Shown in pieces: positions 21,601 through 32,083 of a stretch of 64,000 nt of DNA (position 1 is the first letter of the stretch; each line of letters opens with the position of its first letter). This DNA comes from Heracleum sosnowskyi. Its lineage: Eukaryota > Streptophyta > Magnoliopsida > Apiales > Apiaceae. The stretch lies in assembly GCA_030848705.1 (NCBI GenBank), contig CM061236.1, positions 138,127,970 to 138,191,969 of the forward strand, given 5' to 3'. The notes beneath the pieces were generated by a model. The model was not told the origin of the DNA and did not search any database. It saw only the letters and a list, made by a program, of their open reading frames with translations. A program made the translations under genes and the position numbers.

Positions 21601-21881
21601 ACAACTTCCGAATTTTTAGGATCTTATGTTAATAATTGTAATTTTCTCTTTTATTATTTTCAATCTTGATAGAATTTTCTTTTATTATTTTCAAACTTGA
21701 TAAAACTTTCTTTTATTATTTTCAAACTTTATAGAACTTTTCTTTTATAATACTTCTTGACTTTTAAACATTATGGATTTCCATATTATTCACCTTACAA
21801 ACACCTATAAATCAAAGGCAATTTATAACAAAAAATCTACACCGAAACTTTTTGACAACCATATTTACAATCAATACAACT

Positions 21882-22555
21882 ATGGCATACACCATGTTGG
21901 ATGCTTTGAACGACAGCAACTATACCTGGATGATAAGAGTACGGGTGTGTAGAATGTGGGAATCTGTCAATCCAAATACTGAAGAACTGATCAGTCTTGA
22001 CATGATTTTGATCGATGAAAAGGTCAATACATCAATATACTTATTAACTTTTCTAAGATATGTTGTATGACAGGAAAATTTGATCCATGCTACGATCCCA
22101 AATATTCTGGTCTCTCGGTTCAAAGATCTTTTAGAGGAAGGCTTCATGTACATCATCAAAAATCTAACAGTTGTTTCAAGTACAGAGTAATATAGAGTAA
22201 TATAGACCACTATCACATGGGTCTAAATTGCTCTTCATACGCATAATTTCGCCTAAGAGATTGGAAGAAAGTATCGTCAACATATCACTGCATGGATTTC
22301 AGTTCATATGTCCGAATATGATTGACGCACGTATTAATGACACTAACATACTCTCAGGTATTTTGATGAAGTAATATATTAAAGTAATATATAAGTAATA
22401 ATATTATATAAGTTAAAATTCAAACTATCATGTTCTAATATTATTTTTACTATGTTGATTTAGATGTTGTGGGCAGCTTAACCTACTTGGGTGGCATTGA
22501 AGTTGTCAAAGGCGGTTGGAAAAAAAAGATCTCAAAATTGTCACAAATTAGTAAG
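21882..22555 (+). pseudogene. RPA70-like (DUF223, OB-fold) gene fragment captured by a Helitron
   Basis: Exon 1 starts at ATG 21882 (MAYTMLDALNDSNYTWMIRV), ending about 22019. After a short intron (GT 22020 to AG about 22072) exon 2 reads ENLIHATIPNILVSRFKDLL, then EGFMYIIKNLTVVSSTE. A small duplication near 22185 brings in a stop. The reading resumes as LSHGSKLLFIRIISPKRLEE and ICPNMIDARINDTN. A third exon (about 22463-22555) encodes DVVGSLTYLGGIEVVKGGW. This is the N-terminal OB-fold layout of plant RPA1-like proteins, which bind single-stranded DNA and are often carried by plant Helitrons. Broken by the duplication and lacking the C-terminal zinc domain. Confidence 0.7.
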
Positions 22556-22742
22556 TTATGCATTATATTAATTTTAATATAACTGTTAATTGTTTTTTAT
22601 TGTTCTTTCAGTTCATATGTCTAGATATGATTGATGCACGTATTAATGACACTAACATACTCTCAGGTATTTTCATGCAGTAATAATTAGAGTAATATAT
22701 AAGTAATAATATTATATAAGTTAAAATTCAAACTATCATGTT
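22302..22742 (+). repeat. 145-bp direct duplication inside the captured gene
   Basis: 22302-22446 and 22598-22742 match almost base for base, from CAGTTCATATGTC to CATGTTCTAATATTA. The copy repeats part of exon 2 and the following intron start. Confidence 0.8.
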
Positions 22743-23495
22743 CTAATATTATCTTTTCTAATAATACTATAAATATAAGTTATATTATATGTTTATATTG
22801 ATTTTATCAATATAATTTTTTAAATATATATCTGACAATGATATCGGTCTAAAAAAATAAAAAATCAAACTCTATAAACAAAATGAATATGTAAATAATT
22901 TATAATATTACTTACCCAAATGCAAAATTTACAGAATATATTTTATTTGATAATTTAAATAATTTTGTAGATATTTATTTCACAATTTTTATTCTAATAT
23001 TCTTTTTCTTAACAAATATATTATAATGCCGCTGCGAAGCGCGACTCAGTAACCTAGTTAATATAATTAAAACACATCTAAAAATATTACGGGCAATTAC
23101 TTTTTTTAATTAAAACATGTTAGTTTTTCTATTTGTCCTTATTAAAAAAACTTACTTATTTTAACATGTCAACATATTTTTTTAATAAATACAGTTAATA
23201 TAATTAAAACACTTCTAAAAATATCACGGACAATTACTTTTTTTAATTAAAACATGTTATATTTTCTATATGTCCTTATTATTAATATTATTTTATTATA
23301 AAATAATATTAATAATACCTCATTTATCTTCCTCGGCTCCATCTGTATTTTTTTATTTTTTTTATGTTCCAATTAATATTTAAGTTTCTCATTATATAAT
23401 TTATCATATTAATTTTTACTTTTATTTTAATATTTTCGGTTCACATTAAATTTTGCAGTTTATTATTTTTTAAGACCGCACGGGTTATATGCTAG

Positions 23496-24134
23496 TAAAA
23501 AAGAATACACGCTTTGGCTAATAAATATAATTGGTTAATTATTAGTATTTTATGTTACTAAATGAAATTGTCCATGATATATCTTTCAGGTTTTAGTCAT
23601 AAGAAACTTTAGTTAGAAAATATTAAAAAGAATATACATTTTAGAAAAAAAAAACTAATCGAATAGTCATTAGTAATTATTATATTATTATTATATTTTA
23701 TTATACAGAACTCTCCGTGATATATTTGGAAAATGAAAGGTTTTAATCTTTAGTAGTATTTTAGATATTAAAATATAAAATATTTTTGAATAATAGATCT
23801 AACGGTTTGTATTTATTTGTTCTTAAAAAATCTAAAAGTGACTAAAGTGCAAGTAACAAAATATGTGCTCTGTAATGTACCGAGTTTTTTCTAATGTATG
23901 CTATTACTTTTATTTTTTATTAATTATCTTATTTAAATTGTATGTTATAAAAAAGTATATTAAACATGGATTTTATAAGTTTATATAATTATATTGTCAT
24001 TGTATTTATATTTTGTCCGTGTTATTTTTAATTCGAATATGAGTTGTTTTAGTTAAAAAATATAAAACAGGCAATGTCCTTAAAAATACAGTTAGTTACT
24101 TTTTAATAATTATATAAAATTATATTACATTTAA

Positions 24135-24172
<38 letters not shown>

Positions 24173-24724
24173 TGCCCGTGTTACTTTTAGAAAATTAGTT
24201 GTTTAAATTAGAAAGTATAAAATTATATTACTTTTTTATATATATGTTGCTCGCGTTATTTTTAAAAAATTAGTTGTTTAAGTTGGAAAAAAATAAAAAA
24301 GATTATGTGTTTAGCTGAAAAAGGTAAGTGGATATTTATTAATAATTATATATAACAATATTACCATTACATATTTATTTCCATGTGTTATATTTAGAAA
24401 ATGAGTTGTTTTATTTAGAAAATGTAAAACAAATAATGTGTTTTAGCTGAAAAAGGTAATCGATTATAAATATGTAATAATATTACCATTATATATATAT
24501 ATATATATATATATATTACCTATTTTATTTTTAAAAGATTATTTGTTTTGGTTAGAAAAATATATAAAATAGGTAATATGTTTTAGCTGGAAAATATAAT
24601 TGGCTATAAATAAATTGGTTATAGACCCAACCGAAATTATAGACAGGCCATACCCAAATATCAACTCAAGCACGAAATCAATGTTGAGTCGACCAAAACT
24701 TTTAATGTTTCGTCTTTAATAATA
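23496..24724 (-). mobile_element. Helitron fragment, partner of 17,965-18,830
   Basis: Shares the run from AATCTTTAGTAGTATTTTAG to the terminal TTTCGTCTTTAATAATA with the earlier copy. Long TA repeats (about 24130-24170 and 24491-24516) differ in length between the two. Confidence 0.55.
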
Positions 24725-25086
24725 CTAGCTTTATAGTCGTGTATTGTATCTGACGTTAATAAGTTATTTTATTTAAGTGCTTTTATAATTTCATTTATTT
24801 ATTAATATTTTTGTGTATTTTCATAAAAATATAAATTTATTTTTTATATTAAATTTTTTTAATAATAAATTAAGTTAATAATATATATTTTTATATTTAT
24901 ATATTATTTCGGTTTATGTTGCACTTCTTGAAATGATAAAAATTACTGAATTTTTTATATTAAATAGTAAACTTATACTACTTCTATTATTCTTTACTTT
25001 TATAAAAATATTGCTTTTTTTTATAAAGTAGACCATACAGTACCATACCAAACCTTTAAGTGCTTTACACTAATTATATATAAAGA
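24725..25086 (-). mobile_element. short Helitron, 362 bp, inserted in a Helitron terminus
   Basis: A|CTAGCTTTATAG at the left and TATATAAAGA|T at the right. Rejoining the flanks restores a normal 5' terminus, tttaataatA|Tataatataatagtataga, of the host Helitron, which ends at 25105. This supports both borders. Confidence 0.65.
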
Positions 25087-25105
25087 TATAATATAATAGT
25101 ATAGA

Positions 25106-25323
25106 TAGTATAAATATAGATAAATGTATAAATGTATAGATATTAAATGAAACTGCCTGCGATATTTTTGAAAAATGAGATATTTTAGTTAGGAAAAATA
25201 GAATGATATTTTATATATAATAATTTTAATATTTTATCTAATATTTCTCGTCGATGTGATCAGAAAGACCAGACTACAAAAACTTTCAATGTTTCGTAAT
25301 GTTTCGTAATATAGTAGTATAGA
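25106..25323 (-). mobile_element. Helitron 5'-end fragment, minus strand
   Basis: Matches 17585-17792 and ends ATAGTAGTATAGA|T. The word GTTTCGTAAT is doubled at 25290-25309. Confidence 0.5.
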
Positions 25324-25464
25324 TATTTCATTAACTTGATTATGCTGATATTGAATCAAAAATTTATATTTAATAAATATTGGTCAAATATACGTAAAAA
25401 TTGATTTAATATATCTAATAATAAAGTTATTCTTCTAAAAAGTATGATTGCTAATATCAATTAA

Positions 25465-26423
25465 TCAATACTATTATATAATAGACGAAATATTAAAAGT
25501 TTGGTTGGTCGGTATGGTACGTTGTGATTTTACTTAATTAACCTTACTTTGGTTGGTCGGTACATTGTGATTTTACTTAATTGCCCTTAATTAACTGTAC
25601 TTCATGTTTTTACTTAATTAACCTTACTTATTTATAAAAATATATTATTAAAAAATAATATTACCTAATTATAACAAATTACCTTTTTTAACTAAATATA
25701 TCACGGACAATTACCTTTTTTAACTAAAACATGTTAGTTTTTCTATTTTTCCTTACTAAAACCTCTCCTTTTCCAAAAATATTACGGACAAACATTTAGT
25801 TATTTATTTTTAAACATATTTTAATATTATAATTATTTTTAAAAGTTTATCTATTTTAACATGTCTACTTATTTTTCTTAACAAATGCAATTACTAAAAA
25901 TATTAAAATATAAATAATCAAATACATATTTATAGTCAATTACCTTTTCAGTTAAAACACATTATATATTTTTTCTAACAAAATATCACCTTTTCTAAAT
26001 ATATCACAGGAAATTGCCTTTTACAATTTAATTTTTCTATTTTTCTCACTAAAATCCATTCTTTTTTCAAAAATATCACAGAAAATTCTTTACTTATTTA
26101 TTTTAAAACATATTTAAATACTTTTAATTATTAAATTTTAAAACCTTATTTTCCAAAAATATCACGGGCATTTACCTTTTTAAACTAAATATATGTTACA
26201 TTTTTTATTTTTTCTTAATAAAACCCTTCATTTTCAAAAAAAATAACGGGCAAACCCATACGTATTTATTTTAAAATCTGTTTTAATGTTTTTAATTAAT
26301 TAAAAGTGTTTACCTATTGTAACATGCCTACTTATTTTTTGCACAATTACAATTAATAAAATTTTAAAAAATAATAATAAAATAACAATTAACAATCCGT
26401 GCATCGCACGGGTTTCAAGCTAG
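25465..26423 (+). mobile_element. nonautonomous Helitron, 959 bp
   Basis: 5' end TCAATACTATTATATAATAG after host A 25464; 3' hairpin CCGTGC-ATC-GCACGG at about 26396-26410 and CTAG at 26420-26423 before host T. It is related to the outer part of the 20,390-23,495 element. No ORF. Confidence 0.75.
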
Positions 26424-29371
26424 TATAATATAAATAATCTATAAATAAAAATTCAAAAGCCATTATATAAAAAATTATAAAGAACAATATAAATCATTAT
26501 ATTATTTTTTTGTGGGCCAATCAAGAACTATGAATTTTAGCTGAACGGCAAATATGGGCCTGGGCTCAATACGAGAGTAAGCTTGGTCGTGGAGTTGTGT
26601 GAGTCTGCGAGCACTGAACTGACTCGTTAGATGGTGTATTAATTCACCCGAGAAGGGAAAAAGAATAAAAATTACTCACCTATTTTCCATACCCCTTCTG
26701 TTATAAAAGCTGGCCTGATTGACAAACAAAGAGTGATCATATTATAATTTTGATATTAGTAGTTTATAATTTGGGTAATACTGTATATGGTTTCTTAAAA
26801 GTGTTAGAAAAATTATTTACATTTTAATATTTTATTTATTTATTTTTATAATTTATTTAAATGTATTAAATATATAATTATATAAATATATTTTTAGTTG
26901 TATTAATTCGTTTATACAATAAAATTGGTTCTAAATAATTATATTGATTATTATTGAATATTTTTAAGATTATAGTATTAATAGTATTTAATAATTATAT
27001 CAATTGTTCATAACAAGCAAGAATTTATCAGTATAATAGAATTTTAATTATAAATAAATAAATTAAAATTATAAATTTATTTTGAATTGGTAAAATTACT
27101 AATTAAGAATTAATTATTTAGCCCAATTTAATATATTATTTATTATCAATTTAAATATTATAATTCTGATAAAGTTAGCAAAACCAAAAATAAATATAAT
27201 AATACATTCTTCATGAGATTGAAATTCTTTTGTATTTTTAAAATTAACGATGAAATAAAAATTTTAATATTTTAACGCGATTCAAACTTAATTTATTTTT
27301 TGAAGGAAGGCTACATGTTTATAACAAAAAACTCATGTAGCCATCATATTTGCAAATACAATAGGGAATATTTTTCTTCTTTTTACACACTAAACAATAT
27401 AAAAACAAAATATTCAGAAATAGCAAATAGAAAATAACTATATATCCACTTTGAAAATGAAAACAAAGGAACGCTTGGCAGTTTTTAAAACACACGAGTC
27501 ACAACCACGAGGAAGAGAACATGGACAAATATAAATCCACTAAAGCCCATGTATTTTAAGGACCACGTTTAATTTCAAATATGGATAATATAAATCCAAA
27601 CATCCCGCTACATCGATATTAAAATAATCTGATCCATTCTTTCACAAAGAATTTTTTTATTCTTTACCATTATAATATTCAGGCATTTAAAATAATATAT
27701 ATTTGAATAGACAAGTTCATGGTTCATAACCAAGAGTCCTATGAATATTCCGCTTTAAAACTTAGAAATGATTCATGTAGTCACCAACCATTATTCCACA
27801 TCATCAGTGAGAGCAAAGGACCATACTCTTACAATAATATTGGATAGAATAATATGGAAGGGTTTATTCCTCTTATATATGCGAATATGCCTCTGCGATG
27901 CCGTGACGCAAAATCTAGCCTGACCTTTATAAATTTAAGATTAGGTCATCCGTTGAAACTAATTTTACAATATTGCCCTAACATTTTTTTATGACCATAA
28001 TGGCTACATGAGTTCTTTATACTCAAACGTCAAAACCATGTTCGTTTCCCCACAACAAACCAGATCATGGTTTTGATATTAAGATCTAACAATAGGAAGT
28101 TAAAAACTGGATTGCTAAACACAAAAACAATATAATATATTGGTATTTTAAAATCTAATAGGATTAAACTACTTAATTTTGCTTGTAAAAAAAAACTAGT
28201 TAATTTTGAATATATAATTTATGGTACAGTTCTTAGTTTAAAACTAGTGTAATAAGATGAATTAGTATATGGAATAATCCAACCTAAGATGCTAAAAGAT
28301 AATATCTTAACTACTTGAATTATCTAATTACAATCAAGTTTATTGATCTATAATATGCTTATCCGTTGATATATAAATGATTTGTAAAAACTCAACGCAT
28401 CGAGTACTCTATATAAAACTAGTAAAAACTGTGACAACCCGTCTAGAAATTAATGCCAATAATTTGGACTAGTCCACGAAATGTGCGAAAAATGTTGGCA
28501 AGGGTCGCATCGCATGCACGAGCTCTCTTTCTCAACTCAGCCAACCAATACTATACTGGCTGTGGTAGTCAATAAATAGGTCTATTTCATGACACTTGCA
28601 CCTCGTTCTACTTCCTTCCTAGCCAAGTCTTATTGGTGCGACTCTAGGCCGAGTCATTGTTGAAAAAAGTGGTGCCGACTTGTTTTACTTGTACGTTTAT
28701 ATCAGCAACATGTAGTATAATCCAACACATATGGTGCATGCATGAATCAGCACGGTTCGTGTCCACCAAAATATTCTAAATTTTACAAGTGGTTGTGAAA
28801 CTTTTACAGTTTTTATTTAATTGCATGAGCCAAGCTATGACGATGACAAGTTTCACTTTTTAAGAAACTTGGTGCCGGAATAGATGGCCACAAAACTAGA
28901 AGCAGTCACTGTCATTATGTATCAGCAAACAAAATGCGAAGTTTCCCATTCATTTGGACTTATCTGGCTCACTCCTCAGTCTCACTGTTACAGCTGCCAA
29001 AACAGATGAAAATCTCACCAAAATGTGGTCTCGTATTAAATTGGAAATTGTTATATATAAATAAATTCCAGGTGTTGCATGCGTGGTATTAAATTGGAAA
29101 TTGTTATATATTAATAAATTCCAGGTTTGTTTGTTGCTAAGTTACTTTTTTTTTTTTTAATATATTTAAAAGTAAAAAAAAGTTACTTTAAAATATATTA
29201 AAATAGTGTTTTCCCAAATCTGAGGTAAGATTCGTATAATAATAGCAGTGAATTTTATCTCATTGATTAAATCCCACTCCATAAATATTTTAATTAATTT
29301 GGACAATATCAACGGCTGCTTGTCGTTGAGGACGAAGTTTCGTCCTTGGTAAATAAGAAGAAAGAGCATGG
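26424..29371. other. intergenic region upstream of the permease gene
   Basis: AT-rich with no supported gene. It may hold small decayed transposons: words around GGCTACATGAG / CTCATGTAGCC occur in both orientations near 27330 and 28000. A 53-bp tandem duplication is listed separately. GNATATNC matches at 27743-27750 and 27883-27890 are far from the gene and could be chance in AT-rich DNA. Confidence 0.4.
29033..29127. repeat. 53-bp direct tandem repeat (about 1.8 copies)
   Basis: GTATTAAATTGGAAATTGTT and the following bases through AATTCCAGG occur at 29033 and again at 29086 with few changes, about 400 bp upstream of the permease TATA box. Confidence 0.8.
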
Positions 29372-29379
29372 GCATATCC
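29372..29379. promoter_or_regulatory. P1BS (PHR1-binding site) in the permease promoter
   Basis: GCATATCC fits GNATATNC, the palindromic site bound by PHR1-type regulators of phosphate starvation. It is about 87 bp upstream of the likely TATA box. The Arabidopsis G3Pp1 gene is known as phosphate-starvation induced, so the site makes sense here. Confidence 0.6.
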
Positions 29380-29465
29380 GTCATATAAAAAGCAATATCT
29401 GTATTAAAAACACCCCAGGACGTTAAACATTTTGCCACGGTTTTAATCACAGAACATCCTTTGCC

Positions 29466-29475
29466 TATATTTAAA
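29466..29475 (+). promoter_or_regulatory. likely TATA box of the permease gene
   Basis: TATATTTAAA, followed about 30 bp on by a C/T-rich start region. A probable leader intron begins at GT 29573 (ctg|gtatgt) and ends at AG 30204 (ttgtttcag). Leader length and start are inferred. Confidence 0.5.
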
Positions 29476-30260
29476 CTCCTCAGTTTACCTCTTCTAAGTT
29501 CTAACTCACCAACTCCACCGACCTTACACATATATTCTCAGAAGCAACTCCATTAAGCTCACTTCATACCTGGTATGTTCTCCTTTTCAATGTTTTTTTT
29601 TAACTTGAATTGATCCTGTATTACTTCTTGTTGTAAAACACTAATTTTCGGGTTCACGTTAAAACATCTATGTTTAAAACAACTTATATATGTGTTTATT
29701 TCAGCTCTACATAGTTGCTGTCTGAATTAAGAAAATGAATTCTGAAATTTAATTTACAAGATATTTGTCCTGTAATTTGATCAAGTCTCTATACAAGATT
29801 GTTGAGATTCTGGTGAGTGGTCACGGGTTTACTTCCCGGAAACGGTTGTCACGGCCTCAAATCCTGTAAACAGGCTATTCATGTTAATGTAAATTATAAG
29901 TAACGTTTTTCGATATATCGGAACCTTCCCCTGCACCAGGGAGCTTCAAACACTCTTTTCGACACTACTTCTATGTAACAAGTTGATTTTTGATGCAACT
30001 TTGAGTATTTATTTTACCAGATGTATGTAAAGTTCATCCTTATATAGATTTTAAACGGAATTGTCACAGCTTACTTAATATTAGTGTTATTGTTATGATT
30101 ATGTTCTTAGATATTTCAAGTGCTCCGACTCTCTCTGTACATGAGTGGGCTGTAACTTGTTTGCACAATTGTATTCTATATCTCATCTCATTTTCTTGTT
30201 TCAGCTTGCGACTTACAAAAGTGAAGAAGGTAGGCGTTTCTAGCGCAATCAGGACCATAC

Positions 30261-32083
30261 ATGGGGTCTATCATGAATTCGGCTCAAGAGAAAAAGTGTG
30301 GGAAGCCTCCAGGAATCCGATTCGTGGAGTACACAAACAAGGCGAATCTGTCTTTCAAAACTCACCAAGCAATTGTCTTGATTGTGACATTTTTGGCTTA
30401 CACATGCTTTCATGCTACCAGGAAAACTAATAGCATTGTCAAAAGTGCACTTGATCCTCAATCTCCCGACTTGAGCTTAACGTCCTTCTTTAAAAGAGTT
30501 GACATTAATAATTTGACCGAAAGTAGTAAGCAATCGTGGGTGCTAGGAGGTGGCTGGGCACCCTTTGATGGGAAAGATGGAACTGCTTTGCTAGGTCAGC
30601 TTGATGTGGCTTTCCTTTTTGTATATGCCATGGGGATGTTTTTCTCGGGCCATATTGGCGACAGAATGGATCTTAGGATTTTCCTGACAATCGGAATGGT
30701 GGGAACTGGTGTGTTCACAGCACTCTATGGAGTGGGATACTGGGCAAATATTCATGTGTTTTATTACTTCCTGGTTGTTCAGATGCTGGCTGGTTTGTTC
30801 CAATCAACTGGATGGCCTTCAGTGGTCGCGGTTGTGGGAAATTGGTTTGGAAAGAAAAAGAGAGGACTTATAATGGGTATCTGGAATGCTCACACATCGC
30901 TCGGGAACATTACTGGATCTTTAGTTGCTTCAACTTTATTAAAGTATGGCTGGGGATGGTCTATGGTTGTTCCTGGTATAATGATTATTTTCTTTGGATT
31001 AGTCCTGTTTCTGTTCTTGCCAGTTAGCCCTGGGGCTGTTGGGTGTGAAAACAACGAAGATGAGCTATATGTTCCACAAAAGGCAGGAGAGGGGGTAAGA
31101 GAACCTTTGTTGAGCTCTGACAAGGATGAAGATAAATCAGCTGTGGGGTTCATCGAAGCATGGAAGATTCCCGGGGTTGCTCCTTTTGCCTTTTGCCTTT
31201 TCTTTGCGAAATTGGTTGCTTACACATTTCTCTACTGGCTTCCGTTCTACATTAGCCACACAGGTAATTAGTTCCACTCTTTGACATCTGGTATTAACTT
31301 GTAGATAAATCTTAGATTCTATTTGATTATAAGACATTGTTATTGTGAAAAAATATCATGCAGTGGACATTAATTGAAAATTCACTAATAAAAGGATTTG
31401 GGAATAGCCAAATGTATAATGTGGTGTTTGATTCCACTTCCATATGTTTAAGCTAGATGTTACTTTAGAGATTGATTTTGGAAATTATAAATTGAGCCTA
31501 ATTTTTTCCTTATCACTCTGCAGCTATAGCTGGCGAGTACTTGTCAAATGAAGCTGCTGGAAATCTATCAACATTATTCGATGTGGGAGGTGTAGTTGGA
31601 GGAATTTTGGCTGGTCACATTTCTGATCGCCTCGATGCTAGAGCCATAACAGCTGCAAGTTTCATGTACTGTGCTATCCCCGCTCTCTACTTATACCGAA
31701 ACTACGGACATGTTTCAATGACTGTCAATATAATTCTCATGTTGATCACCGGCGTGTTCGTAAATGGGCCTTATGCTCTTATAACTACAGCTGTGTCAGC
31801 TGATTTAGGGACACACAGCTCCTTAAGAGGCAATGCAAGGGCACTTGCGACTGTCACAGCAATCATAGATGGAACTGGCTCGATAGGGGCTGCAATTGGA
31901 CCATTGCTGACTGGTTATATCTCTACTAACAGCTGGAGTGCTGTTTTTACAATGCTGATGACAGCAGCTCTAGTATCTGGTTTGTTTCTGACCAGGCTTG
32001 TCGTGGCGGAAGTGGGAGCGAAGATTCACCAATCAAGAAGAGTCATACCTACTTCGAGGACTCCTGCAGCACTTGAAGTGTAA
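30261..32083 (+). CDS. G3Pp1: glycerol-3-phosphate permease (MFS, SLC37/G3Pp family)
   Basis: Two exons: 30261-31263 and 31524-32083 (phase-1 intron, g|gtaatt to ctgcag|ct), giving 520 aa, the usual length of plant G3Pp proteins. These are 12-helix major-facilitator membrane proteins related to bacterial GlpT organophosphate:phosphate antiporters. The sequence shows a short hydrophilic N-terminus, THQAIVLIVTFLAYTCFHATRK (helix 1 and following Arg/Lys), SIVKSALDPQSP, the loop-2 motif GHIGDRMDLR, AGLFQSTGWP with GNWFGKKKRG, a hydrophilic central loop (about residues 255-300, with PLLSSDKDEDKS), and the second-half loop motif GHISDRLDAR. The N-terminal phrase and length resemble the G3Pp1 member most, but the paralogue is not certain. 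Substrate in plants is presumed glycerol-3-phosphate or a related phosphate ester. No defects seen. Its last exon is partly copied at 55,874. Confidence 0.92.

Larger units (their letters stand above)
20869..23057 (+). mobile_element. Helitron carrying an RPA70-like fragment, 2,189 bp
   Basis: 5' end TCAATATACATATATAAAGG at 20869 after host A; 3' end with short hairpin CCGCTGCGAAGCG and CTAG at 23054-23057 before host T. The rejoined flank, atgcaA|Ttaatataatta, matches the homologous uninterrupted word acagttaatataattaaaac near 23195. It contains a 63-bp minisatellite, a broken replication-protein-A-like gene in the same orientation, and an internal 145-bp duplication. It belongs to a different family from its host (different hairpin and 5' end). 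Confidence 0.8.
20390..23495 (+). mobile_element. Helitron with a second Helitron nested inside
   Basis: 5' end TCTATACTATATTATTAAAG at 20390 after host A; 3' end hairpin (ACCGCACGGGTT) and CTAG at 23492-23495 before host T. Joining the flanks across it gives ttttagttA|Taaaaaag followed by acacgctttggctaata. A near-identical uninterrupted copy occurs at about 20068-20125, so the insertion site is confirmed within the window. Without the nested element it is 917 bp. Confidence 0.8.
16906..26423. mobile_element. nested and tandem Helitron cluster
   Basis: Made almost wholly of nonautonomous Helitrons of related families. On both strands the termini read TCtatactatattattaaag (5' end) and a short hairpin followed by CTAG (3' end). 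Characteristic internal words are CGAAACATTAAAAGTTTGG next to 5' ends and variants of CCCGTGCATCGCACGGG next to 3' ends. No helicase/Rep ORF is present, so mobility depended on a partner elsewhere. The parts with readable borders are listed separately; the rest is decayed or interrupted copies. Confidence 0.8.

Noticed and set aside
29166..29531. 121-aa minus-strand ORF upstream of the permease
   Set aside because: It overlaps the promoter, TATA box and likely leader of the permease gene, has no recognisable motif, and looks like a chance frame.
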